Of a stretch of 54,287 bases of DNA, positions 21,756-31,967 are shown in pieces. The stretch is from Acanthamoeba castellanii str. Neff (Eukaryota > Discosea > Longamoebia > Acanthamoebidae). The notes beneath the pieces were generated by a model that did not search any database, had not been told where the DNA came from, and was given only the letters and a program-made list of their open reading frames with translations. Within the stretch, counting starts at the first letter, position 1. Every line of letters starts with the position of its first letter. Made by a program: the position numbers and the translations under genes. The stretch lies in the NCBI RefSeq assembly GCF_000313135.1, contig NW_004457538.1, positions 158,688-212,974 of the forward strand, written 5' to 3'.

Positions 21756-24255
21756 TGTTGTTATTGTTTGCTGTGTGCGTGTGCGGTGCTGCGTATGATC
21801 GTGTGTTGCGCGTGTGCGATGGTTGGGATGGGGAGAAGGGGTCGTACCGCAGTAGCGAGCGACGACTCAGCGGTCAGGATGGACATGGAGTTCCGCGCCA
21901 CGGGCGCCGATAGCGAGCGCTGCAGAGTGTGTGCGCGTTAGCCCACAGGCGACCACAGGAAGAAGGCGCAGGCATACCACGGGCACCTCCTCCTTGGGGA
22001 TTTCGGCCTCGGCCACCACCTCCGTCGGCTGCTCGACGACGGGCGGCTGCTCCACCACCACCACCTCCTCGGCCTCGGCCTTGGGCGTCACATCGACGAC
22101 CGCGGGCTCGGCCGGCGTGGGCTCCTCGGGCTTCGTCTCCTCCTCCACGACCTTGTCCTCGACTACCTCCTCCACCGCGGGCTCGGGCTCGTCCACAACA
22201 ATAGCGGCAGGCTCCGGCTCCGGCTCCGACTCCGGCTCGACCGGCGCCGGTGATTCGACGGCGACGGCCTCCACTGCCACCTCCTCCATGGGCTGCTGCT
22301 GCTGCTCGGTCGTCGTGCTCTCCTCCTCCATCTTTTCTTCTTTAGTTTCCTCTTCGATTTTCTCTTCGGTTGCGGGCGGCTGTTCGATTTTCTCTTGTTC
22401 GATGGTCGGCTGCTCGTCGGCGAGCATAGGCAGAGTTTCGTCGGCGGTGGTGGTGGTCGTCGTCATGGGGGCCTCCATGGGCGGCAGCTCCAGCTTTGTG
22501 GGCGACGGCGCCTGACCAACCAAAAGCACAACATTCCTCATTAGCGCACACGACACACACGCGTGTTCTCAAGACCGCACACGACACGAGCGTACGCGAA
22601 GGCCGATGGTGGTGGCAGTGCTCTGCAGGGGCGAGCGGGGCGAGTGCTGGGCGAGCTTCTCGAAGATGCGGCGCGGCGACGTCGACCGCCCCGACCCGAG
22701 CGAGATCTTGCGCGGCGGCAGCGACATCGCGGCCGCCCGCCGGGTGGACAGCGACGACATGTCCGTGCTCCGACGCTTGAGCGATCCTTGTCTGTGTGCG
22801 CGCGCGTACCATGTGTGCGGTGAGTGGGTGTGCGTGTGCGTGTGTACGGTCGTGCGTGTGTGCGTACTCCCAGTCAGTGGCGGGTGCGGTGGCAACGGGC
22901 GGCGGCGTGCCGCTGGTGTCCGACCGCTTCTTGCGCTTGCTGCTCTGCGCCGCCTCGTCGTCGCCCAACTGCATGTCCGCCGCGCCCTCGCCCTCGCCCT
23001 CGTCTCGCTCGCGCTTGGCCGACTCGCTCGCAGCCGCGTGGTGGCTGCCGCGTTCGACCATCTTGGCCATCTGCATCTCCATGATCTTCATGTTGATGTC
23101 CTCGCGGGCCTTGGCTAGCTGACGCTGGAGCTCGAGCTCGTACTGGGTCTCGAGCTCGGCCCGGCGCATGGCCAGCAGGCGGTCGGCCCGGCGCGCAATC
23201 TCGGCCTCGAGCACGTTGTTGAGCTCACCGTTGGAGCCCGGGTCGTCGTCGAGCACCCGCTGCATGAGGTCCAGCACTCGCTGCTCCAGCTCCAGCGCCA
23301 CCAGCGACGGATCCTGCGCGTGCAGATGCATGACACGACACGACATGACACGTATAAGACAACACGACACGACACGACACAACACGACACAACACGACCA
23401 ACGAACGACACGACACGACACGACACAACACGAGCGGCGTACCCTGGCGAGGGATGAGTCTTGGTCGGCGAGCTTTTGCCTGGCGAGGCGATATGGGCAG
23501 GAATGTCAGGAACGTAAGGAATGTTTGTCGACAGAATAGGGCACGGGGGGGGGCGAAGCGTACTCTTCGATGGCGACCTGGAGGCTCTGGATGTTGTGGT
23601 TGGCCTCCTCGAGCAGGGCCTGGTCCTTCTCCTGCTGCTCCCGGAAGTGCCTTCAGACACCGCGGTGTCGTGCCGTGGAAAAGGGACGTGAGGCAGGGAA
23701 ACGCACGTGTGACACGCACGACACACAACGCACACAACGCACACGACATGAAGGGCAACGTACCGGTTGACTTTCATGAGCGAGTTGACGGCGTCGGTGA
23801 GCCGCTGGTTCTCTTCGACGATGCTCGTCAGGTCGGCGTGCTCCTCTTGAATCTGTGCCATGCAATCCAGTGCAACCGTGTTAATGAAACACGCACCACC
23901 GCACACGCAAGAGGTTTTATAAAAACGAACCACGGCGAGCTTGTCCTTGAGCTGCTTGTTCTGGTCCTGCATGGCCTTGAGGCTCTTGACCTGCTCCCGC
24001 AGCTGCTTGACCTCGTACTCGGCGTTCTGGCTCTTAGACGACGTCGTCTTCAACACCTCTGCGCGCCCCCGCAAAAACCAAACGTTACGACACTGGTGCG
24101 TGTGCGGTGATGCGTGTGCGGCTCGTACCGAGATCGCCCCTGAGCGAGGCGTTGTCCTTCTGAAGCTGCACCGTTTGTTCCTGCAGCTCCTCCGTCAACT
24201 CCTTCGCACTTTCCAACTATTGTGTGTGTGTGTGTGTGTGTGTTGTGTGTGTGTG

Positions 24256-24297
<42 letters not shown>

Positions 24298-25539
24298 CGT
24301 GCGTGTCGTGTCATTGATTGTGTGTCGTGCATGTCGTGTCGCGAATGTCAGATGGTTGGAACAGAACGTGAAGAGTGAGATGAAGGCTACAGGTTGAGGG
24401 CAGGTGCGTACCTGCTCGAAGAGTTGTCGGGTCTTCTCCTTGTAGGCCGAGTTGACGCGCTGCTCGAGTGTGAGCGAGCGCACCTTGTCCTGCAGCTTCT
24501 CCACCTCCTCCTCGAGCGCGTTGTGCATCTCGGCCGCCGTGACGTGCTCGCTTTGCAACACCTCGCACCTCTGCAGAGGCGGTCCGCCCACATTCACTTT
24601 CAAATCACGCACACACCGCACACACCACCGCACACGCGCACGTGGAAGGAATGGAATGAATCGAATGATGGGTGAGTACCGCGCGCAGTTCGACCATGCT
24701 TCGCTCGTAGTCCTGGTTCTGCTGCTGGAGCAGGTGGTTGGCCTCCTCGAGCCGCTCCAGCGTGGTCAGGATTTCGTTGTTGGCGTCCCGTTGTGTGTCA
24801 TACTGTATCACCCCCCGTCAACGCCACACGACACACGACACACGACACACACCATCGCACACGCATACACGACACACACGCGGCGTAGCACGACACGAGA
24901 TGGCACACGACACACGTCAGCGCTAGGGGCTTGAGAGGCACTGAGAGGGAAGAGCGAGGAGAGGACCTGGTCTCGCCAGATGGAGGCCTCCTCGAGTTCC
25001 TCCATGAGCTGCTGGTTCTTCTGCACCAGCATCTGACCGATCTCCGCTGCCGTCTGCCATAAACAAATAATAATAATAATAATAATAATATAAATAAAAT
25101 ATTATTTCAGTAATAATATATATATTTAAATAGAAATAACGACTGCCGCGCGTGCTTGGTACACGTGTTCCAAATAAAATAAAAATAAAAAAATGGAAGC
25201 AAGTAGCGAACCTTGAAGTCGTGCTCGCGGTCGCACGCGATGCGATAGGCACTCTCCAGCTGCTCGAGCTCCTCTGAGTCGCCCGCTTCGCCTGGTGGCG
25301 CGCCAATAAAAATGAAAAAAAGAAAAACGAGCATTAAAACGAATTGAATAAATCAATGAAAACAACAACGAAATATTATCTTCAAAATAGAGATCAATAG
25401 AGATGAGGGCGAATTGCAGGTCGTTCGTACGTAGTTTGTCGAGTACGGCACGAAATTGGGTGAGAAAGTCGTCGTCGCCTTCCCCCTCCTCAACCTGCGA
25501 GTCCTCGCGGTACTCTTCCTGTTCTTCCAGATCGCTCAT
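18864..25539 (-). CDS. Long coiled-coil protein with CC1-box-like N-terminus (candidate dynein adaptor)
   Basis: From ATG 25539 (MSDLEEQEEYRED) about twenty exons run to TGA at 18864-18866. Exon 3 encodes TAAEIGQMLVQKNQQLMEEL (AAEIGQML at 25027-25050, residue ~67). This matches the CC1 box (AAxxG...LL) of dynein-activating adaptors such as BICD, HAP1, TRAK and Spindly. Heptad-rich exons follow (LTTLERLEEANHLLQQQNQ, EEEVEKLQDKVRSL, KQLREQVKSLKAMQDQNKQL). Then comes a basic, Ser-rich part with a KRKKR patch and a long Glu/Pro/Thr-rich acidic region (21.97-22.5 kb). The C-terminal ~500 residues are helical without a known domain (NGAYHINFRTCLKQISEA, FKEALLNPEDSD) and end ILSYFFGRG. I read it as one gene, but a split near 22.5 kb is possible. 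An adaptor role is inference. Confidence 0.7.
20317..20405 (+). repeat. ACACG array with four CACGACCAACGA variants, coiled-coil gene intron
   Basis: The pentamer array is broken four times by the unit ACGACCAACGACACG. On the gene's sense strand it reads CGTGT and ends at the acceptor GTAG before ESKIDMPGVVEDEE. Confidence 0.9.
20622..20685 (+). repeat. ACACG array with CACGACCAACGA variants, next intron
   Basis: The same pentamer and the same variant unit (two copies), in the neighbouring intron of the same gene. Confidence 0.9.
21715..21755 (+). repeat. (ATT)n trinucleotide run
   Basis: About 12 ATT units in an intron of the coiled-coil gene, next to the exon ASAGLTTVPALETAAS. Confidence 0.9.
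23331..23431 (+). repeat. ACACG array with CCAACGAACGA variant
   Basis: A degenerate pentamer array (ACACG, ACAACACG) in an intron between the exons QKLADQDSSLA and DPSLVALELEQRV. Confidence 0.85.
24218..24297 (+). repeat. (TG)n run in coiled-coil gene intron
   Basis: TG units with two short TTG interruptions. On the sense strand it is (CA)n running to the acceptor before LESAKELTEEL. Confidence 0.95.
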
Positions 25540-25847
25540 CACTCTCTGCCGCGTGCACGCTGATCTCCCAACCCGCACGCGTGATCTTTCTCTCTCGCAA
25601 TCGATGCGCTTGCACCACAGACAGGAACAACGGTTAGAAAAAGAAATTCATTTTTCTTTTTCCTCTTCCCCACTGGAATGTTCACTGGCGCATTCTTGAG
25701 AGCATGTAGCTGATATTTCGTATTTACCGGAGTGCGCCGGGGGTGCGTGATGAAAGACTGGACCCCAAGCCGCACACACAACACCCACCACCGCACACAG
25801 TGGTTGGAGAAGAGCAAAAATGTAATTCGGCGAAGGGCAGGCGTTGG
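25540..25847. promoter_or_regulatory. Upstream region of the coiled-coil gene
   Basis: 308 bases between the start codon of the coiled-coil gene and the stop of the RhoGAP gene, both on the reverse strand. It should hold the RhoGAP 3' end and the coiled-coil gene promoter. I see no further coding exon. Confidence 0.5.
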
Positions 25848-28800
25848 TCAAGCGCCACGGTGATGGGAGGCGGAGGTGGCCAGGCTGGCCGACGAGTACT
25901 TGGGCACCTGGGCGCCGCTGCCGCCACCGGCGGCCGAGTGGAGCTGGGCGGCGGTCAGCAGGTCGGCCGGGAAGAACCGCTCCTTCTGCGTGATCATCAG
26001 CAGCACCAGCTTGTTGCACGCCTCCGCCTCCCGCAGGAACTGTGTGTGTGTGTGTGATGTGGTGTGTGTGGTGTGTGTCGTGCTTAGATTGATGAGTGTT
26101 GTGTCGTGTTGCGTGAGCCGTGTACCGCTTCTGTGTTGAGTCCCTCCTCGTCGGAACCAATCATAATCGGTCCGAAAATCAACTGTTCGTGAGTGTCATG
26201 ACACGTGTGAGTGTCATGCATCGCACAGGCCGCACATGTGTGCGTAATGTGGATTGAGGGGTGGGGGATGCGGCGTACGGCGAGGTTCTGGAGGTGCATC
26301 TTGTTGGCGGAGGACTGGGACGCGACGAGGTCGAGGAAGTCGAAGACGTACTTGATCAGCCGCAGGGCGGGGCCGGGGAGCACCCGCACCAGCGACTCGA
26401 TCTTGGCCATCGCCGCCTGTTCCGTGTCGCCCTCCAGCAACGCTGCACTCGCACACACCTCAACATCAGCCATCGCTCCACACCACACACACACACGCAC
26501 GCACGACACGACACGACACGACACGACACGACACGACACGACACGACACGACACGACACGACACGACACGACACACACCACATGCACCACCGACCACATC
26601 ACACACACACGCACGACACGCACGACACGAGGTGGGACGTACTGTGGATGGCCATAAAGCAAGAGTACTGTGTGGTGACGACCAAAGGGTAGCGCTTAGT
26701 ACGTGCGGTGCGTGTGTGCGGTGTGTGTGTGCGTGGAAGGCGAACCAGGTCGGGAGAGAAGAGGGGCTGGGGCAGGTCGCGCAGGTATTTCTTGAGAAGG
26801 GCGGTGCAGGCGTGGATCTCCTCCTGCTGCCAATCGATGTCCACCCCTCGGTCCACCTTCGTCACCAGCCGCTGCAACGCAACGCAACACAACGCAACCA
26901 TATATCGGGCGCGTGTCATCATCGGCCTTGTCATGTGTCAAACATGTCGTGCGATGCGGTGTGTACCATTAGTTGCATGTGATCGCAAGATATCCGAAAA
27001 ATGCCCTCTTGTGTAAGCCCTGCGTCAATGCAAAAAAAAAAAAACATTGCGTAAGCGCAGGACACACGCCACACGACGCAGCTTTTACGGGCGGTCTGGG
27101 TACCGTGGCTGGAGATATGTCTGACGGTCTCCTCGACGATCTTGGGGATGCCCAGGGTGAGCCTGCCCTCGCGCACCAGCAGCTCGTCGAGCGGCACCCC
27201 GAACACTTTCTGGTGTTAAGAAAGACACACACGCGCTGGCCGGGTGAGTATGTCGTGTTGTGCGTGTGTCGTGCGCGTGTCGTGCGCGTGTCGTGCGTGT
27301 GTCGTGCGCGTGTCGTGCGTGTGTCGTGCGTGTGTCGTGCGTGTGTCGTGCGTGTGTCGTGCGTGTGTCGTGCGTGTGTCGTGCGTACCGTTTGCTCGCA
27401 TAGTGTGGCGAGCTGTGTGGTGAGCGCTTCGAAGAGGTCCGCTTTCACAGACCCCAGCCCATACTACGTTCCAGCCAAAAAAACACACATGTCACCAGGT
27501 GAGTTGAAGAGTCGCACAGTGTTAGTGCATTGCAACACTCCAAAGACGGCAGTGAGGGGCTGGGTCCACGCACGGTGCGGTCGTGGAGGGTGGAGAACTG
27601 GATGCGCGCGGACATGAGGCCCTGCCGCTTCTTGTCCACCGATGTGATCTCCGTCACCAGCAGTTTCTCCTATCACCAAACACACGCGACACCGCACATC
27701 ACACCGCACATCACACCGCACATCACACCGCACATGTACGCGAATGAGGGTCCATCGGCCGCGGGTGGTGACTTATTTTAACTGCGCGAGCGCGTACCAC
27801 GTGTCCCTCGCTTCCCGTCTCCGTCGCAATATACAAATACCTGGCACGGCGCAATTCGTTATTCATAAATAAATAAAAATAAATAAATAACATGAATAAT
27901 AGTTGACTTTTCAAGTAAATGAATAATAAATAAATAAATACCTGCCGAGGAGGAGCATGTGGGCCTTCTGCTCTGTCACCAGGGCCGTCCCTTCCTTCGT
28001 GCTAATACTCAGCACGCACGCGTGCAGCTCTAGCACGCCCGAGACACGACACACACACCGACACACCACACACCACACGCACACAACCAACCAAAGTAAG
28101 GCACGACACGCACAGGGCACAGTCGGCATAGGAAATGGAGCGAGGTGCGGTGGTACGTACGGTTGGCGTTCTTGCCGATGCTCGTCTCGGGCAGGCTGAA
28201 GAGGGCGGCGAACCGCGCGGCGTCGGACAACCCCACGTCGTCCGACGAAGACGTGTTCGACCGCAGCCGCGCGAACAGCCCCTCCTTGCCCTGTGCGCCC
28301 CTAGAAAATAAACACGCACACGCACACGCACGACACACGCGCAACCGCACACGCGCCACGTCAGCGTTCTCGCCCGTGGTTAAGGTGGCGGCTGTCGTGG
28401 ACTCTTAGCAGTAGGAGGGTACCTGGACTTGTTGAGTTGGACGGGCTCGGTGGTCGCGCGTTCCCTGGCAGCGGCGGCGGCCTTGGCCTTCTTGAGTCCG
28501 TCGGAGAGCAGCTGCGCGCGTGCCACGTACTCGGCCTCCTTTGCCTGCCGTCCCGTGTTGGCGCAATTGCAGTTGACGTTGAGTTGAGAATGGTTTGATG
28601 ATGGTGGTCGCACGGCCCAATCAGCCGCTGCAGCATGACATCGAACAACATAGCACGCCACGTACCCGAACGACGCCCAGCATGTGACCCGACAGATTAT
28701 CCTCTGCACAAAGCAAGATATTTGAGTATTTATTTATTTATTTATTTGTTATTGGTTCAATACATCTTATTAGTACTGCTATTTTAATTATTGTCGCATT

Positions 28801-29130
28801 TTTTTTCCAATGAATAAACGCGATTAAAATTGAAAAAGAGGATGTCATGTTATGTAATGAAATAATATAGGCTGCTCTTGAAGATGGAGGGGGAGGGGGC
28901 TACCAAGGCTGGCGTGCAGGAGGAGTTCGGCGGCGGCGAGGTATTCCTCGAGCGCGGCTTCGTATCGTCCGGCCTCATCTTCTGCAACGGCTGCTGCGGC
29001 GTGGGCCACGGCCTGCTCCACCCGCTGCCCCGCCACGCGTCGTCGCACCCGCACCACCCCGCCCTCCGTCACCTCCACATCACTCTGCTGAGTCGCCCCT
29101 TGTTGCGGCCACGCGCCCGGGCTTTCCATC
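25848..29130 (-). CDS. MIT-domain RhoGAP protein
   Basis: From ATG 29130 (MESPGAWPQQGATQQ) to TGA 25848-25850, about a dozen exons. Residues ~30-110 look like an MIT three-helix domain (AVAHAAAAVAEDEAGRYEAA, LEEYLAAAELLLHAS, then RAKEAEYVARAQLL). The middle has a PH-like segment (VLSISTKEGTALVTEQKAH, YLYIATETGSEGHV, EKLLVTEITSVDKKRQG). The C-terminal half is RhoGAP: VFGVPLDELLVREG, IPKIVEETVRHI, then GIFRIS with the catalytic arginine finger. CTALLKKYLRDLPQPLFS and LIFGPIMIGSDEEG follow. It should speed GTP hydrolysis on Rho/Rac GTPases; the MIT domain suggests targeting to ESCRT-III or endosomes (inference). It ends in a Ser/Ala-rich tail. Confidence 0.88.
26502..26574 (+). repeat. Pure ACACG pentamer array, RhoGAP intron
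   Basis: About 14 perfect ACACG units without the CCAACGA variant. Confidence 0.95.
27258..27386 (+). repeat. GTGTCGTGCG decamer array, RhoGAP intron
   Basis: About a dozen near-perfect 10-base units alternating between CGTGCGTGTGT and CGTGCGCGTGT. The array fills the intron between the exons ATLCEQT and KVFGVPLDELL. Confidence 0.9.
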
Positions 29131-29250
29131 GATTTGGTTCTCGAGAGGCACAATCTTGAGCTTTTGTTTATTAATACAAAACGCTTTTGTGCATCCAGTT
29201 TCTTTGCATTTTTTCTTTTTTCTTTTTCCTTTTCCTTTGTAGTGCGAAGG
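29131..29250. promoter_or_regulatory. Divergent gap between RhoGAP and the 29-kb PPR copy
   Basis: 120 bases of T-rich sequence (TTTTTCTTTTTTCTTTTTCC) between the RhoGAP ATG and the first ATG of the PPR copy. It probably carries the RhoGAP promoter and what is left of the PPR promoter. Confidence 0.4.
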
Positions 29251-30165
29251 ATGAGGCGGGTGGCGATGACTGCACTGCTGCAGCGAATCGGGGGCGCTGC
29301 CTCCATTTCTTCTTCTTCTTCTTCTTTGTCTTCTTCGCTCGCGATGCCAGCGTCGCGTTGCTGCTCGCGGCTCACACTTCTTGGCCCCCACCACCAGAGG
29401 CTGCGAGTCTGGCTGCAGCCCTTCGAAGCCATGTTTTCCACCACCGCCACCACCACTCGCGCACCTGCGGCGAGACCACCGCCCTCGCCGGCAGCAGCAG
29501 CAGCAGCGCCGCAACACCACCAAAACCGCCGCCAAAGCCCTCCTCCCCCCCCCAAGGGTAGCAAACAACTGACCAACCCGGTGGTGCACCATCGATGATG
29601 GGTGGTTGGTGGGTGACCTCAGGTCTTGATGGACGCCGAACAGCGCATGGCCACCGACCCTGTTGCAGCCTATCACCAGATGCTGCGCGCTGTGGACCAC
29701 ATGAAGCACGCCGGGCAGCCAGACCACATGAAGCAGGCGGGCGTGCATCCAACCCACGCCACGTTCAGCGTCGTCATCGATGCGGCGGGATTTGCCGGCC
29801 TGCCGCACGAGGCCGAGCGCCAGTTCGACGCCATGACTTCGCTCCACGGCCTCCACCCTCAAGCCAACCAGTTCACGTCGCTCATCGAGGCGCTGGCCCG
29901 CAACGGCCAGCTCGACAAGGCCGAGGCCGTTCTCGACTCGCTCGCAGCGCGCCAGCCCACTTCGGCGCTGAAGCACGACCGCCTCACGGCCAAGAGCTTC
30001 AACACGCTGCTCGGGTTCTGCCTCGGCGCCGGCGACGCAGCACGAGGCCAGCGTGTGGCGGCCAAGATGCACCAGGCCGGCGTCGAACCCGATGACGTCA
30101 CCCAGGCCAGGCTGCGCGACCTGGCCAAGCTGTGTGAGCGCCGTGGCGGACACACCGGCGGGTAG
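29251..30165 (+). pseudogene. PPR gene copy with its middle deleted
   Basis: The 5' part (29251-29600) encodes a mitochondrial-targeting-like, Arg/Ser-rich N-terminus starting MRRVAMTALLQRIGG. It runs through RAPAARPPPSPAAAAAA and stops. The 3' part (29626-30165) is an open PPR tail: HPTHATFSVVIDAAGFAG, FTSLIEALARNGQLDKAEAV, SFNTLLGFCLGAGDAARG, ending CERRGGHTGG. Compared with the inverted copy at 47.2-49.5 kb, the central PPR exons (about 1.6 kb) are missing. The junction lies near a GCCCTCC...C9 stretch, and the 3' end of an intron (GGTGACCTCAG) is still there. So this is a DNA-level deletion, not a retrocopy. Splicing into that acceptor could still give a short protein. PPR proteins normally bind organellar RNA. 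Confidence 0.7.
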
Positions 30166-30347
30166 GTGAGGATGCATCACCCTTTGGCTCACTTGCTAAC
30201 TTGCACATGCCAACCAAGTTTTGTGCATCCTTCTTCTCTTCCTTGTTCTCTTGGCCTAGCCCTCAGGAGGTCCTCACAGAAAGAGACTCTTGGTCGCCTC
30301 AGCCCCCAGCCCAAGCTGGCATGCCCACGCTGGTTCATTTTCTCTCT

Positions 30348-30526
30348 CTACTCGGGGACCGATCGGGCGAGGGCGGCGTTGACGCGGTGGTCGAGGACGG
30401 TCATGTGGTACTGGTCGATGAGGCCCGCCTCGTTGATGTGAACCACCAGCAGCCCGCGCACCTCTCCGAACTCCTGGCCCGTGGCCCGGACCGTCAACGG
30501 ACGGAACACCTGGCCGCGTCGTATTT

Positions 30527-30561
<35 letters not shown>

Positions 30562-31747
30562 CAGTGTGTGTGTGTGTGTGTGTGTGTGTGTCAGCCAGTC
30601 AGCGGTCAACAAGATGGAACCGAAAAGAGGAATTGCGAACCACGTAGTAGGAGGCGCTGGACTCGTCGGAGACAATGGGGTCGAACTCCACATCTGGCGA
30701 ACAGACGCGCCAAGGAAATGATGAGCCGTGGTGTGCGGTGGTGTGCGCCATCAGAAAAACACCCGCGTACTTGTCTGGAGGAAGATCTGCACGCGGCTGT
30801 GAATAAAGGCCATCAGCCCCTCCTCGCCATTGCCGTGGAACACCTTGCCCACCGGCTGCCGTACACACAGACACGTTCGGTCAGCATCGCACACGACACA
30901 CACACACGCACACACACGCACACACACCACGACAAAAGGCACTCACCGGGTCGGCGTGCCAGGTCAGGACCAGGTCGGGGGCGAACGAGGTGCGGAAGGC
31001 GTCGTAGTCCTTGCGGAAGAAGTGTGCGAAGGCGCCGTCGAACGTACGCTGGGCGCGCGTGCGGTGCGCCGCGGCACACGCCAGCGAGCGCGTGTGGTGC
31101 ACCACCAGCCGGGCCAGCTTGGCACCCACGCCACTGCCACTGCCGCTGCCGGCGTCGGCCCAGGCCATCAGCCATGCGCCGCACTCGGACGACGCGGCCG
31201 CCGGCGGCTCCCACCCTACCACCAGGCCCACCTCTGCCCCCGCGCCGGCCGCGGCAGTTGACCACTGTAGACCCGCCGCGGCGTCATCGGTTAAGGTGGC
31301 GTTCGTGCTGGCGGCGGCCGTGGCGTTCATGCCGCGGCGGAGGCGGCGCAGGAAGGCGGCGGCGGCGCGGGTGCCCTCGTAGCGGCCGCGCCAGGGCACG
31401 TTGGGGGTGCCCTGGGCCTCGACCACCACCTCGGGCGTCGCCCACGTCGCCACCAGCGCCACCGGCAGTTCGTCGTCGCCCCCGGCATCGACCACCCACT
31501 TCATCAGCGCGGTCAGGGCTTGCTTCAACTTGGGCGCCGCATCTTCATCATCGTCATCGTCATCTTCATCTTTGGTTGTTTCCTCTTTGAATTTGGGGAT
31601 TGAGAAATCTGCTGCCGGTCGGCACTCGCCCTCGGCGTCGCACACGGCCGCACTGGCCGAGCCGCGAGCCTCCGAGGCTGCGGCCACCACGAGCACGACG
31701 AGTAGCAGCAGCAGCAGCACGGGTACCAGGAGACGAGGCACGCCCAT
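30348..31747 (-). CDS. Secreted NTF2/SnoaL-like fold protein
   Basis: ATG 31747 opens a strong signal peptide (MGVPRLLVPVLLLLLLVVLV). A short Cys-containing segment (VCDAEGEC) and an Asp-rich patch (KDEDDDDDDED) follow. The next ~200 residues and the last ~100 look like two cone-fold NTF2/SnoaL-type units: RYEGTRAAAAFLRRLRRG with GLVVGW, then FFRKDYDAFRTSFAPDLVL with HGNGEEGLMAFIHSRVQ. The C-terminal strand pair is RGLLVVHINEAGLIDQYHMT. Four exons; TAG at 30348-30350. Potential N-glycosylation sites (NAT, NAT) fit secretion. The fold call rests on pattern only and no catalytic residues are evident. No homologue recognised by name. Confidence 0.65.
30529..30591 (+). repeat. (TG)n run in NTF2-like gene intron
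   Basis: Two TG blocks split by ACAG, in the last intron, just before the C-terminal exon on the sense strand. Confidence 0.95.
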
Positions 31748-31967
31748 GCCTTGTGTGCTATGAATTGTTGAGGCTGTGCTGTTGTTGGGTGTGGACGGCC
31801 TTTAGTGGGTGGCACGTGACGGTGAGTGGCGGAGCAGCATGGTTCCTGTAGTCAAAAACTCAATTTTCCGCGGTTGGTCGGCAGCTAGTAAAGATCCCAA
31901 TTGGTGGACCTCGTTGATTTTGGGTCGGCTTTTCACGGCAAACTCGTAAAAGGAGGAAAATAGGAAA
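31748..31967. promoter_or_regulatory. Divergent promoter region, NTF2-like / JmjC genes
   Basis: 220 bases between head-to-head start codons. The part next to the JmjC gene is A-rich (AAAAGGAGGAAAATAGGAAA). Promoter role from position only. Confidence 0.45.

Noticed and set aside
25139..25330. AT-rich patches in coiled-coil gene introns considered as inserted elements
   Set aside because: They have good splice signals at both ends and resemble other AT-rich introns here (2.1, 12.05, 32.2 kb). No element features.
27696..27735. Short regular repeats (CACATCACACCG) considered as a CRISPR array
   Set aside because: There are no unique spacers of constant length, and the host is eukaryotic. It is an intronic simple repeat.
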